DNA from: Candidatus Iainarchaeum sp.
Lineage (GTDB): Archaea > Iainarchaeota > Iainarchaeia > Iainarchaeales > JAFCCW01
Direction of reading: 5' to 3'
NCBI GenBank assembly: GCA_017609985.1
Contig: JAFCCW010000014.1
Location: 1-54,103, forward strand
DNA: 54,103 nt
The stretch's first letter is position 1. Each line of letters begins with the position of its first letter. The notes under the pieces were generated by a model that worked only from the letters and a program-made list of their open reading frames with translations, made no database searches and was not told where the DNA came from. Positions 1 through 7,656 of the stretch are shown here, piece by piece. The position numbers and the translations under genes are program-made.

Positions 1-28
1 TGTTTGAAATTCTGAATTTAGTGGACGC

Positions 29-55
29 GGGCGGATTCGAACCGCCGATTCCCGC
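29..55 (-). repeat. 27-bp copy of tRNA-Val 3' segment (distal copy)
   Basis: On the minus strand this is an exact 27-base copy of the part of tRNA-Val(CAC) at 1171-1197: the 3' strand of the anticodon stem, the variable loop, the whole T-arm and the first acceptor base. After the match the copy ends in CGCGTCC rather than the CTCTCCC needed to pair with the tRNA's 5' acceptor strand. No matching 5' half is visible, so this is a tRNA fragment, not a gene. It abuts the stop codon of the homing-endonuclease gene by two bases and looks like the displaced old 3' end or a duplicated target site. Confidence 0.8.
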
Positions 56-57
56 AA

Positions 58-1131
58 TTAATTTGTTTTGAATGGCAGTGATAGTTTGGAGTATTTTTGA
101 TAATACTTAAGGACATCTTTTTTATTTAATAAGTTGCCTTTTAAATATTCCTTATATCTGATAATATGTCTTAAGTTTGAGCTTCCAACACAATCAAAAT
201 ATTTTTTAATCTTTTCAAAACTTCGGGTGCCAGTTTCAGTTTTGCTACTCTTAATTGTAAAAATATCATTCAAAAAAGAATTTTCTTTTAATTGATTTAA
301 CAAAGAAGGATTATGTGAACTAAATCTTATTGATAGGATTCCCCCATCTTTTGAAACACTCCCATCTGTGTCAATAAGTCCTCTCAAACAAGGGAAAAAA
401 TTTTCTTTGGACTCTTTAATTATTGGTGGCATTTTTGTTTTATTTTTAATTTTATTTCCAATTTTAAACTCAAGTTCTTTCTGAAAATAGCCACAGATAT
501 TTTTTGATCTTATTTCTAAATATAACTGGTTTGCAAATGGTTCTATTCTAATATCTGGACTAATATTAAACTTTTTTTGAACTAAACCAGTAAGATATTG
601 AAAATAAGGCAAATCAAATCTTTTGTCTCCGCTTATTCTAATGAAATATCGTGTTAGTGTGCCATCTCCTAAAATTGTTCCAAAAAGTTCTGCTATTTCC
701 CCATCAACTGTTTCTGGAATTGAAACTTTTTTTATGTTTCCTCCCGCAATGTTTGATTTTTTGAAACCCTGAGTTCGCCAATTATTTATAGTTTTAATAT
801 CATATTTCTTGAGCATGCATTTAATTCCTTTTTTTCCTGCAGAACTTTGCCACCAATTTGCAGGAATAATTTTATAATTGTATTTGGAGGTATCTATGTT
901 GCTGTATTCACAAAGAAGTTGAAAAACAGTCATTGGCAAAGTTTTTCTTTCTTGAAAATAATCTTTGAAAGAGGAATAATTCAAATTTATTGTCTGCCCA
1001 TAAGTTTCACAAAATTTTTTTAAACTAAGGTTGTTGGTAGCAGTAGAGATGAAAATTTTTTGTTCTCCTTTCTCAAATTTAACTCTCTTAATAACCACGA
1101 GATTATTTTGTTTTATGAAGTTTATAATCAC
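58..1131 (-). CDS. LAGLIDADG homing endonuclease-like protein
   Basis: Protein of about 357 residues with two degenerate LAGLIDADG helices, LFGTILGDGTL near the middle and LRGLIDTDGS about 100 residues later. That is the arrangement of monomeric LAGLIDADG DNA endonucleases, which cut one long target site and spread their own gene. The residues before the first helix form a basic region that may bind DNA. The open frame runs back through tRNA-Val, so an ATG inside the tRNA is not credible; I chose the GTG at 1131, just past the tRNA 3' end. The stop codon lies two bases from a 27-bp copy of the tRNA. There is no host protein or splicing motif around it, so this is a free-standing endonuclease gene, not an intein. 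Activity is unproven, but both motif acidic residues (D) are present. Confidence 0.8.
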   Translation of the reverse strand: MIINFIKQNNLVVIKRVKFEKGEQKIFISTATNNLSLKKFCETYGQTINLNYSSFKDYFQERKTLPMTVFQLLCEYSNIDTSKYNYKIIPANWWQSSAGKKGIKCMLKKYDIKTINNWRTQGFKKSNIAGGNIKKVSIPETVDGEIAELFGTILGDGTLTRYFIRISGDKRFDLPYFQYLTGLVQKKFNISPDIRIEPFANQLYLEIRSKNICGYFQKELEFKIGNKIKNKTKMPPIIKESKENFFPCLRGLIDTDGSVSKDGGILSIRFSSHNPSLLNQLKENSFLNDIFTIKSSKTETGTRSFEKIKKYFDCVGSSNLRHIIRYKEYLKGNLLNKKDVLKYYQKYSKLSLPFKTN

Positions 1132-1164
1132 TTTGAGACAGCAGACTTCCGTTGAATTATGGTT

Positions 1165-1236
1165 GGGAGAGGGCGGATTCGAACCGCCGATTCCCGCCAT
1201 GTGAAGGCGATGTCATAGCCACTAGACCACTCTCCC
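1165..1236 (-). tRNA. tRNA-Val (anticodon CAC)
   Basis: Perfect seven-base acceptor stem (GGGAGAG/CTCTCCC), D-arm GTC...GAC, anticodon stem TCGCC/GGCGG with loop TTCACAT giving anticodon CAC, and T-arm GGCGG-TTCGAAT-CCGCC. 72 nt, no intron, no encoded CCA. It lies between L15e upstream and the homing-endonuclease gene downstream, all on the minus strand. Confidence 0.95.
1171..1197 (-). repeat. 27-bp direct repeat inside tRNA-Val (proximal copy)
   Basis: Partner of the copy at 29-55. The two repeats enclose 1115 bp, nearly all of it the homing-endonuclease gene. This copy is part of the intact tRNA, so the tRNA is functional next to the element. Confidence 0.8.
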
Positions 1237-1314
1237 GGAATGAGCATCCGCTAAAAGATTATTTAGTGCGTGCCTTCTTTAAAGCTTTATTTTTAGAAAA
1301 AGAAATTTCTTAAA

Positions 1315-1938
1315 TCAGTTTTTGCTGTTCTTTTTATTGAAAACAGCTCTCTTGCTTGGCCTGAGTTTTTCAGCACCTTTTCCCTTGTTTCTTAATCCTC
1401 TTCCTTTCTTTCCAGCCGAGGTTCTTCCTCTCTCTGCCCTTCCCTTGTGCTTTTCTGTTGAAAGCCATTTAGTTTTTTTGTCGTTTTTGACTGAAGGATG
1501 TGCTGTGTCAATCAGAATTACTTCATAGTACTTGCTTTTTCCATCTTGTCCTACAAGATAGCTGTTTAACACTTCACAATTTGGATACTTTTTTGAGGCT
1601 TTTTGTTCTGCCATGCTTTTAATTGAAATATTTCTTGTAAGCTTTTTTATTCCCATTCTTCTTGGTTTTCTTCCCTTTTTTGGTCTTGTGTGCATTCCAC
1701 TTCCTTTTCTGACGCGAACTCTTACAACAACATATCCCTGTTTTGCTTTGTAGCCAAGCTCTTTTGCTCTTGGAATATTCAATGGTTTTTCAACTCTTGC
1801 CACTGCCAGTGGCTCGCGCCTGAACTCTATCAGTCTTTGCCTGTAAAGGCTTTTGTAGTCGTAGTCTTCTGTTTTTTCGCCAGAAATCTCTTTTTGGAAT
1901 GTTTTCTTTATCGCATTTCCCGCATTCATTTCAATCAT
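1315..1938 (-). CDS. rpl15e: 50S ribosomal protein L15e
   Basis: Component of the large ribosomal subunit found only in archaea and eukaryotes. The family signature is clear: the segment RQRLIEFRREPLAVARVEKP, then IPRAKELGYKAKQG, a basic middle rich in RPKKGRKPRR, and the conserved C-terminal block with NCEVLNSYLVGQDG, LIDTAHPSVKND and the basic tail ERGRTSAGKKGRGLRNKGKG. At 207 residues it is slightly longer than the usual 190-195 because of an N-terminal extension of about 25 residues. ATG at 1938 was chosen as first in frame; a second Met follows three codons later. tRNA-Val follows 78 bases downstream on the same strand. Divergent from ttuA across a 125-bp AT-rich spacer that must hold both promoters. 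Confidence 0.97.
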   Translation of the reverse strand: MIEMNAGNAIKKTFQKEISGEKTEDYDYKSLYRQRLIEFRREPLAVARVEKPLNIPRAKELGYKAKQGYVVVRVRVRKGSGMHTRPKKGRKPRRMGIKKLTRNISIKSMAEQKASKKYPNCEVLNSYLVGQDGKSKYYEVILIDTAHPSVKNDKKTKWLSTEKHKGRAERGRTSAGKKGRGLRNKGKGAEKLRPSKRAVFNKKNSKN

Positions 1939-2064
1939 CTCAAAATCTCAAAAATTCAAAAAACAAGCGTTAAAAGCATCAAAATTCTTGTTTTAAATTT
2001 TTAAAAGCTCCATCTTTAAAGCTTTAATTATTACAAATTTAGTGAAAGAATGGTTTAAAAGGTT

Positions 2065-3009
2065 TTGGTTGTGCTCTCAAAAAAGTGTGAAAGATGCGAA
2101 AAGCCCGCGATTGTATTTCTTCCCTATGGTTCGCATAGTTTCTGCGCTGAACACTTTGTTTACTTTTTTGAAAAGCGGGTTAAGAAAAATATTAGGGTGA
2201 ATTCTCTTTTAAAACATGCTGAACACATTGCAGTAGCTTATTCTGGGGGAAAGGATTCAACAGCAACTCTTTTCATGCTTAATCAGATTTTTTCAAAGTC
2301 AAATAAGCTTTCAGCAATAATAATTGATGAGGGAATTCCTGGCTACAGAGACAAGGCAGTTAAAATAGCAGTAAAGAATTGCGAGTCCTGGAATATTCCC
2401 TTCAATCTTGTTTCGCTTGAAGAAGAACTAGGCTTTAGAATGATTGATGTAATGAAGAAACTTAAATCCTCTGATGAAACACTGGGGAGCAGTTGTTCTT
2501 ATTGCGGGGTACTGCGTCGTCAGCTCTTGAACAAAAAAGCTCTTGAGATAAAAGCAGACAAGCTTGCAACAGGCCACAATCTTGACGATGAATGCCAGAG
2601 CATTGCAATGAACTTTTTTGACAACAAACTTGATCAGTTTGTAAGGCTTGGCTCTGAAGTAAGGAATGATTCAATCAATTTTGTTCCAAGAATAAAACCA
2701 TTGTATAACACTCCAGAATCTGAAATAAAGCAGTATGTAAAAATTAAGAACATTCCTCACTTTTCCAAAAAAGCTTGTCCTCTTCGTCATGAAGCAAAGC
2801 GTTCTTTTTACAGAAAAATGATTGATAGTGCAGAAGAAGAGTTTCCCGGAACAAAGTATTCTATTCTCCGGTTCTTTCAGCAGTCAAAGCCATTGCTTGA
2901 AAAAGCATTCAAGCAAAAGAAATTAAGAGCTTGTGAAAAGTGTGGATTTCCTTCTTCTCAGAAAATATGCGGTTCTTGTCGTCAAATTTCCAAATTGCAA
3001 TCCCTTTAA
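2065..3009 (+). CDS. tRNA 2-thiouridine synthase, TtuA/NcsA (Ncs6) family
   Basis: ATP-dependent tRNA sulfurtransferase of the TtuA/Ncs6 family, which thiolates uridine in tRNA (position 34 or 54) using a sulfur-carrier protein. All family landmarks are visible. There is an N-terminal zinc finger (CERC, then C and H in SFCAEHF), a PP-loop YSGGKDST at about residue 60, and the cluster-binding cysteines CSYC near 140 plus the Cys of KACPLRHEA near 225, which hold a [4Fe-4S] cluster in characterised members. A C-terminal zinc ribbon (CEKCG...CGSC) closes the protein. At 314 residues it has the normal length. The first start in frame is TTG at 2065; GTG at 2071 is an equally good alternative, neither with a strong ribosome site. 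Which uridine is modified cannot be told from sequence. Confidence 0.93.
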   Translation: MVVLSKKCERCEKPAIVFLPYGSHSFCAEHFVYFFEKRVKKNIRVNSLLKHAEHIAVAYSGGKDSTATLFMLNQIFSKSNKLSAIIIDEGIPGYRDKAVKIAVKNCESWNIPFNLVSLEEELGFRMIDVMKKLKSSDETLGSSCSYCGVLRRQLLNKKALEIKADKLATGHNLDDECQSIAMNFFDNKLDQFVRLGSEVRNDSINFVPRIKPLYNTPESEIKQYVKIKNIPHFSKKACPLRHEAKRSFYRKMIDSAEEEFPGTKYSILRFFQQSKPLLEKAFKQKKLRACEKCGFPSSQKICGSCRQISKLQSL

Positions 3010-3037
3010 AAAATTTAACCTGAACAAATTTATTCAA

Positions 3038-3072
3038 GGGCCCGTGGTCTAGCGTTGTTAGATCTCGGGAAA
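3038..3072 (+). pseudogene. truncated tRNA 5' half
   Basis: Starts GGGCCCGTGGTCTA, matching the acceptor and D-arm start of the intact tRNA-Val(GAC) 44 bases downstream (GGGCCTGTGGTCTA), continues through a D-arm-like TCT...AGA hairpin, then dissolves into CGGGAAAAATG. No anticodon arm, T-arm or 3' acceptor follows. A TATA-like run (TTTAAAAAATTTAA, about 3006-3019) sits at promoter distance upstream. Probably a decayed partial duplication of the tRNA; a split-tRNA 5' half is possible but no partner half with CGGGCCC was seen. Confidence 0.6.
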
Positions 3073-3081
3073 AATGTATTT

Positions 3082-3152
3082 GGGCCTGTGGTCTAATGGT
3101 TATGATGTATCGTTGACATCGATACGAAGAGAGTTCAATTCTCTCCAGGCCC
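3082..3152 (+). tRNA. tRNA-Val (anticodon GAC)
   Basis: Acceptor GGGCCTG/CAGGCCC, anticodon stem TATCG/CGATA with loop TTGACAT (anticodon GAC), T-arm GAGAG-TTCAATT-CTCTC. 71 nt, no intron, CCA not encoded. It lies 72 bases after ttuA and 44 bases after a tRNA 5' fragment. Confidence 0.95.
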
Positions 3153-3182
3153 ATTATATTCTCTTCTTCAAAAAAACAGTTT

Positions 3183-4718
3183 CTATTTTTTCTTTCCCTT
3201 TTTCTTCTTTAATTCAATCTTTTCAATCGCTATTCCCATTTCTTCTGCAAATGCTTTTTCAAATGCATCAAGTTCTTCAATCTTTTTGTCAATCTTTGCA
3301 ATCCTTGAATTAACCTGCCCATCCACTTGTTTTGCTTGCTCGTTTACTTTTGAGATTGCTTCGTTGTACTTGCTTACGTTTTGTTCAATTACTTTAATGA
3401 ACTGTTCCTTGAATGCGTCAAGTTCCTCTGTTGCTGTTGAAAGTTTTTCAATATCAATTCCTTTTTCTATCCTTGTTTTTACTGCTTCAAGTCCTGCTTC
3501 TGATTTCTTTATTTCTTTGTCGGTTTTTTTCCTGTAAAGAGTGAATAGTTCTGCTGCGTCTTTTTTTGTTTCTTCCATTTTTTTGCTGATGCTTTGTTCA
3601 ATATACTCTGAAATTCCTGTTTTCATTTCCTCTATTTTGTGAGCATATCTGTTGTCAAGACTTTTTTCAAGCTGTTCCAGTCTTGAAACCAGTTTCCTGA
3701 TTTTTTCTGGTTCTACTTGGTCTTCTATTCCCTTCAATTCAGCTATTGCTGCTCCGACTTTTACTGAAAGCTCTTCGCTTTTTTCAAGAGAAATTTCATC
3801 TATCTTGTCCTGTGCATCTTTTATCAGGCCCTCTGCTATCTTGCTTTCCAGTTCCAGGGTTCTTGAAACACGTGAGTCAATCTCTCCCATTTTCTTTTCT
3901 GCATTGTCTAAAAATTCCTGTGCCTGACTCTTGCTCTTTATTAGCTCGCTGTTCATGTCAGTTACAAGCTCTTGCTTGACAGTGCGAAGCTCTTCAAGTT
4001 TTGATTCAAATTCTGCAACAACTTTTTTTTGCTCTTCTCTTTTTAGTTCCATTTCTGCAATGTTTTCTTTAATTTCTTTGTTTAACTCTTTTAACTCGCT
4101 TACCTTGCTGTCAACTACACTCTCTATTTCTTTTGCCTTGTCTTCTAGCTCGGTTTCAACCTTGCTTGTCAGAAGAGTTTTTTGTGACTCAAACAAAATC
4201 CTTACTTTGTCGGTCTCCAGCGTTATTGCTTCAGAAATTTTTTCTTCAAGCTGGTTGTCAACTTCTTTCTTTATTTTTTTCATTTCTTCAAGTTTCTGGT
4301 CAACAGTTGTAAGAATTCCTTTTTCCCACAGTTTTGAAAGATTTGCGTGAACATGCACGTCCTCTTTTGATTGTGCTGATGAAATAAGGGGTGTGAGTGA
4401 AGGAATTTTTTTTTCCTCTTTGTTTGCTTCAATCAAATCTGTTTTGCTCTGGTCTTTGTTTATCTCAGTTAATTGGTCTTTGGGAACAGCAGTTGTTGCA
4501 AGTGTCTCAGCCACGTCCCTCATAACCTTTCCGCTGTCTGCTTTTTGTTTTATTTCTTTTTCTGCAATAGGCTTCTTTTTTGCCTCTGCAAGAAGTTGTT
4601 TTGCTTCCTCTGATTCAATTCCCACGTCTCGCAGGTTTAGGATTATTTCTCTGTCGGAAACATTGAGGGCAATCAGTTTCTTGATTGACTCCAGTATTAT
4701 TTCTTTTTTTCTGGACAT
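3183..4718 (-). CDS. long coiled-coil protein, function unknown
   Basis: About 511 residues. The first 45 form a small helical, possibly DNA- or protein-binding head (IALNVSDREIILNLRDVGI, then SEEAKQLLAEA). After a charged linker, almost everything from about residue 130 to the end is heptad-rich coiled coil full of Glu, Lys and Leu (for example ELKELNKEIKENIAEMELKR). It ends in a lysine-rich tail KKKKGKKK. There is no signal peptide or membrane segment, so it should be cytoplasmic and elongated, like an SMC-like rod or a scaffold. ATG at 4718 was preferred to the TTG one codon before. Last gene of the minus-strand run that starts with the NYN gene at 8127, 46 bases after the nucleotidyltransferase. 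No family recognised. Confidence 0.75.
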   Translation of the reverse strand: MSRKKEIILESIKKLIALNVSDREIILNLRDVGIESEEAKQLLAEAKKKPIAEKEIKQKADSGKVMRDVAETLATTAVPKDQLTEINKDQSKTDLIEANKEEKKIPSLTPLISSAQSKEDVHVHANLSKLWEKGILTTVDQKLEEMKKIKKEVDNQLEEKISEAITLETDKVRILFESQKTLLTSKVETELEDKAKEIESVVDSKVSELKELNKEIKENIAEMELKREEQKKVVAEFESKLEELRTVKQELVTDMNSELIKSKSQAQEFLDNAEKKMGEIDSRVSRTLELESKIAEGLIKDAQDKIDEISLEKSEELSVKVGAAIAELKGIEDQVEPEKIRKLVSRLEQLEKSLDNRYAHKIEEMKTGISEYIEQSISKKMEETKKDAAELFTLYRKKTDKEIKKSEAGLEAVKTRIEKGIDIEKLSTATEELDAFKEQFIKVIEQNVSKYNEAISKVNEQAKQVDGQVNSRIAKIDKKIEELDAFEKAFAEEMGIAIEKIELKKKKGKKK

Positions 4719-4764
4719 CAAGAATAAAGTAGTTCTTTTAGTATAAAAAATTAGTGTTTGCGTT

Positions 4765-5367
4765 TTACTTCAAACTTTTCAGGAATGGCACAACACGGTC
4801 TTGTGCATTGCAGTTGAAAGCTCGTCTTTTCAAATAGCCAACGTCTAGCGGAGTGTTTTTGCAGATTGAAAGAATGTCGTCAATATCGTGCTTTCCGTCT
4901 TCTTGTCCGCGTTGGGTAATTGACTTCAGTATCACGATGTCTTCCGGGCTCAAAACCTTTATCTTGGTTGAATCAATTTCTCTGTCCTTTACTCTCTTGA
5001 ATAACTGGAATGAAGGATGGAATGAATATGTTCTGCCGTTGATATCAAAGATTGCGTTTGAAATAAATTCTACGGTTACGCCTTCAATCTTAAAATAGAT
5101 GTTCCAGACACTGCCATATTTTTTTTCTTCCTTTGCAGGCCCTCTTTTTAGTTGCTCTTTGAAGGCTTCAACAATTCGGTCAGAATCTCTTTTAACAAAA
5201 AAGATGTCAATATCGTGTACTTCTCGGTCACTGCCATAAGCCTTTGCTGCTAGCCCGCCTGTAACCCCATAGTCTACTCCAATCTCTTTCAACTTTGAGG
5301 AAATAGTCTCAAGTGCTTTCTGCATGTTTCCCTGTTCTTCTTTGGTTTCAGCGACTTCTTCACTCAT
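4765..5367 (-). CDS. nucleotidyltransferase-fold protein
   Basis: 200 residues with the pattern of a polymerase-beta-like nucleotidyltransferase: GVTGGLAAKAYG at about residue 35, then the metal-binding DIDIFF about 15 residues later, and a later acidic residue in VEFIS. The C-terminal part (LSPEDIVILKSITQRGQ, then HDIDDILSI) resembles the helical half of AbiEii/MNT-type or uncharacterised archaeal nucleotidyltransferases. Such proteins transfer NMP to RNA, proteins or antibiotics; the substrate here cannot be told. No HEPN partner lies beside it, which argues against a standard HEPN/MNT toxin pair. It follows tRNA-Ala by 87 bases. The start ATG at 5367 is the first in frame. Confidence 0.75.
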   Translation of the reverse strand: MSEEVAETKEEQGNMQKALETISSKLKEIGVDYGVTGGLAAKAYGSDREVHDIDIFFVKRDSDRIVEAFKEQLKRGPAKEEKKYGSVWNIYFKIEGVTVEFISNAIFDINGRTYSFHPSFQLFKRVKDREIDSTKIKVLSPEDIVILKSITQRGQEDGKHDIDDILSICKNTPLDVGYLKRRAFNCNAQDRVVPFLKSLK

Positions 5368-5454
5368 ATTAATGATTCCCGAGAAAAAGGTTATAAAGCT
5401 AATAGATTTGCTTGTTTTTTTCTATCTGCTTTTTTTCGCTAGTTAAAACTGTTT

Positions 5455-5525
5455 GGACTCGGGGGGAATCGAACCCCCAGTCTCATCCATGCCAAGGATG
5501 TGTGTTACCACTCCACCACGAGCCC
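5455..5525 (-). tRNA. tRNA-Ala (anticodon GGC)
   Basis: Acceptor GGGCTCG/CGAGTCC has the G3-U70 wobble pair that marks alanine tRNAs. Anticodon stem CATCC/GGATG with loop TTGGCAT gives GGC. T-arm GGGGG-TTCGATT-CCCCC. 71 nt, no intron. It sits 47 bases after the LSm gene and before the nucleotidyltransferase, in the same orientation. Confidence 0.95.
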
Positions 5526-5572
5526 ATTAACTATCTTTTTCTAAAGAATGCTTTTAAAAGTAGGGTTCTGAA

Positions 5573-5791
5573 TTAAAGTGAAATATACAGCACATTGTCG
5601 CCACGAATCATGAGTTTTCCATATTTTTTCTTCATTGTACCGTTTTCCAGCTCTTCTGCATTTTCAAGGGCAAGATTCATGTGAACATCAAATGCTTTCA
5701 ATGTTCCCCTTATGTTTACGTTGTCTTTTAGTACAACAAGTACTTCCTGGCCTATTGCGCTGTTCAAAAAATCAAATGGTCTGCTTGTCAT
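5573..5791 (-). CDS. Sm-like (LSm) RNA-binding protein
   Basis: 72 residues, the usual size of archaeal Sm-like proteins that form heptameric rings binding U-rich RNA. Sm1 is visible as EVLVVLKDNVNIRGTLKAFD followed by HMNLALENAEE, and Sm2 as KLMIRGDNVLYISL. The ATG at 5791 has a good ribosome site (GGAGGAAT) that lies inside the last codons of the MinD-like gene, with a one-base gap, so the two are translationally coupled. tRNA-Ala follows. Confidence 0.95.
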   Translation of the reverse strand: MTSRPFDFLNSAIGQEVLVVLKDNVNIRGTLKAFDVHMNLALENAEELENGTMKKKYGKLMIRGDNVLYISL

Positions 5792-5792
5792 T

Positions 5793-6593
5793 CTATTCCT
5801 CCTTTTTTCTACTGAAAATTGATGTAATTCTCTGAAAGATTCCTTTCACTGCTGATTTTTTTTTGACAGTTAAAGGAACCTTTTTTCCCGTAATCTTCAT
5901 TGCAACTCTTTTGAATTCTACTACTGAGATTGCGTTTGGTGTTCTAAGAATTGTTGGCTGAACTTTTTCCTGCATAAAAGAGCGTCTTACTTCTGGGTCG
6001 TATGGGACTTTTCCATAAACCGGGAGTTCAAGCATTTTCATTATGTCTTCTGAATCAATTTCTCCTTTTTCTCCTCTGACACAATTTATTATTGTTCCGA
6101 TTGGATTGCTGTTTAGTCTCTCAGACACAATCTTTGTCTTGAGCACGTCTGCAACACTTGGTGAATCAGGAGTTGTTATTAAGATTGTTTCATCTGATGC
6201 AGTAAATGCTGCTTTAACATTTTTTTCAATTCCTGCTGCTGCATCAATCAGTACATAGTCATAGTTTGGGGCAATTTCTTTTACAATGGATTCAAGTCTT
6301 TCGCTGTCAACTCTTTTGTAGGACTCAAGTGAGAGGCCGCTCGGAATAAAGTTTATTCCCTCTGGTCCGTCGTATATTGCGTCCTGAGCATTTGCTTCTC
6401 CCAACAACACGTCATGAAGTGTTATTGGAGAGCTTTGCATTCCAAGAAGAAGGGAGAGGTTTGCCATTGCGACATCTCCGTCTATAAGTAGAATTTTCTG
6501 CCCCTGTTGGGCGAGAGCAATCCCTAAGTTTGCAGTGATTGTGGTTTTTCCAACCCCGCCTTTTCCCGATGCAAGTGTAATAATTCTTGTCAT
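5793..6593 (-). CDS. minD: MinD/ParA-family P-loop ATPase
   Basis: Deviant Walker A SGKGGVGKTT directly after the start, Walker A' region LLIDGDVAMANLSLLLG, and Walker B VLIDAAAGIE; these define MinD-type ATPases that dimerise on ATP and position partners at membranes or on DNA. The C-terminus (QRITSIFSRKKEE) could form an amphipathic membrane-binding helix as in bacterial MinD. About 266 residues, normal length. ATG at 6593 was preferred to the ATG at 6608 because GGTGG is then a well placed ribosome site and the protein begins MTRIITLASGKGG as usual. No MinC or MinE is present; the neighbours are a roadblock-like and a PATAN-like protein, which fits a polarity or localisation role rather than classic Min oscillation. 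Confidence 0.9.
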   Translation of the reverse strand: MTRIITLASGKGGVGKTTITANLGIALAQQGQKILLIDGDVAMANLSLLLGMQSSPITLHDVLLGEANAQDAIYDGPEGINFIPSGLSLESYKRVDSERLESIVKEIAPNYDYVLIDAAAGIEKNVKAAFTASDETILITTPDSPSVADVLKTKIVSERLNSNPIGTIINCVRGEKGEIDSEDIMKMLELPVYGKVPYDPEVRRSFMQEKVQPTILRTPNAISVVEFKRVAMKITGKKVPLTVKKKSAVKGIFQRITSIFSRKKEE

Positions 6594-6652
6594 CTTTTTT
6601 TCCACCATCTAAGTATAAAGTGTAAGTATGTTTCGTTTAAAAGAGTATTGCA

Positions 6653-7117
6653 TTAGTCTGCCTTTTTTAAGTGCTGCTCTATCTCCTTTGCAAGAGCTCG
6701 TAATTCAAGATGTTCAAGATTTGAAGTTGCTTTTACAATGTAAATCTTTTTTTCGTGCGGGATAATCATCATCCAGCCGTCTTTTCCTTTTACCAGAATA
6801 CTTTTTGATTCTGGTAATTCACTTTTCACATAGTTCAACATTGCAGCTCCAGTTATTGCTTCGTGAAATCCATTTCCTTCACTTGACACAATCATTGAAC
6901 CATCTTCTCTAGTAATCGTAACTGATTCAATTAAGTGTTTTCTTTTCATGAATGTAAGCAAGTCTCCCAGATCCTGGCTTTCTTTGAATGAAATCTTGTG
7001 CTTTGTCATTAAGTCATTCAAGGTATTTATTTGGTCTACTGGAACAGCAGTATCATCAAATGCCAGAAGCTTTGAAGCAATACTTTTTGCTGCTTGAGAA
7101 ATTTGCGAAAAAACCAT
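6653..7117 (-). CDS. roadblock/LC7-like domain protein
   Basis: 154 residues. After about 55 helical residues comes a fold pattern typical of roadblock/longin proteins: a hairpin VTITREDGSMIVSS, a helix FHEAITGAAMLNYVKSEL, then strands KSILVKGKDGWMMIIPHE and KIYIVKATS and a final helix LELRALAKEIEQHL. Roadblock proteins are small dimers that regulate Ras/MglA-like GTPases or other P-loop NTPases. No GTPase is adjacent, but the MinD-like ATPase begins 59 bases downstream on the same strand and is a plausible partner. The assignment rests on pattern only; a profile comparison would settle it. Confidence 0.6.
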   Translation of the reverse strand: MVFSQISQAAKSIASKLLAFDDTAVPVDQINTLNDLMTKHKISFKESQDLGDLLTFMKRKHLIESVTITREDGSMIVSSEGNGFHEAITGAAMLNYVKSELPESKSILVKGKDGWMMIIPHEKKIYIVKATSNLEHLELRALAKEIEQHLKKAD

Positions 7118-7153
7118 ACAATCAATCCAACACTATTTGTGCATCAAAAGCTT

Positions 7154-7651
7154 TTAATAGCTTTTATCAAAACCAGTTAGCCCTGCTCGCTTAAAAACAC
7201 TGTGCATTGACTCTTGTTTTTCAAGAGTTTTTCCAAGAGTCTGCTTTGCATAAGCTTCTGTATACTTTTTTGGTATCAGTCTTCGCAGGTCTTTTTCGCT
7301 TATTTCTCTTTCAAGAATTGCTTTTTCATTAAAAGTTGTTATAAGCTCAAGCTGTTGCTTGCTTAACTCGCAGACATCTCCCACAGCATATTTTGCAGAG
7401 AGTGCATTGAAGAATTGTTTTGCTGCTGAGTCTCCAAAAACACTTGTTCCAAATTTGGAGTATTCAAAGCTTGCTCCCACAAGCTGGCCATTGCTCAAGA
7501 ATAGCACTCCCTCTTCTATTCCGCTGTATCCCTCAATGGTTAACACAACATATCCTGTAAAACTGGTTTTCATTAACTCTGCTATTGTTTCAACAAAGTC
7601 TTCTTTTCCTTTGTCAATTTTTCTTGTTGTTTTTCCAGCAGGTAGGTTCAT
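7154..7651 (-). CDS. PATAN/DUF2226-like protein
   Basis: 165 residues. The first 100 read as a PATAN (DUF4388-type) or DUF2226-like module: SFTGYVVLTIEGYSGIEEG, then VLFLSNGQLVGASFEYS and GDSAAKQFFNAL, a signature of 'convert input into a small beta-rich sensor' proteins found in archaea and in bacterial signalling. The C-terminal third is helical and charged. It lies between the NYN gene (five bases upstream) and the roadblock-like gene (36 bases downstream). PATAN and roadblock modules are often found together with small GTPases or other NTPases; here the NTPase is MinD-like. Function not known. Confidence 0.6.
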   Translation of the reverse strand: MNLPAGKTTRKIDKGKEDFVETIAELMKTSFTGYVVLTIEGYSGIEEGVLFLSNGQLVGASFEYSKFGTSVFGDSAAKQFFNALSAKYAVGDVCELSKQQLELITTFNEKAILEREISEKDLRRLIPKKYTEAYAKQTLGKTLEKQESMHSVFKRAGLTGFDKSY

Positions 7652-7656
7652 TCAAA

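Noticed and set aside
29-3072. The tRNA 3' fragment at 29-55 and the 5' fragment at 3038-3072 as two halves of one split tRNA
   Set aside because: Acceptor strands do not pair (GGGCCCG would need CGGGCCC, the fragment ends CGCGTCC), and no bulge-helix-bulge sides are visible.
3931-4350. Ser/Phe-rich open frames opposite the coiled-coil genes (for example 3931-4350, 34518-35801)
   Set aside because: They are mirror images of Glu/Lys-rich coiled-coil coding, have no ribosome sites and overlap real genes completely.
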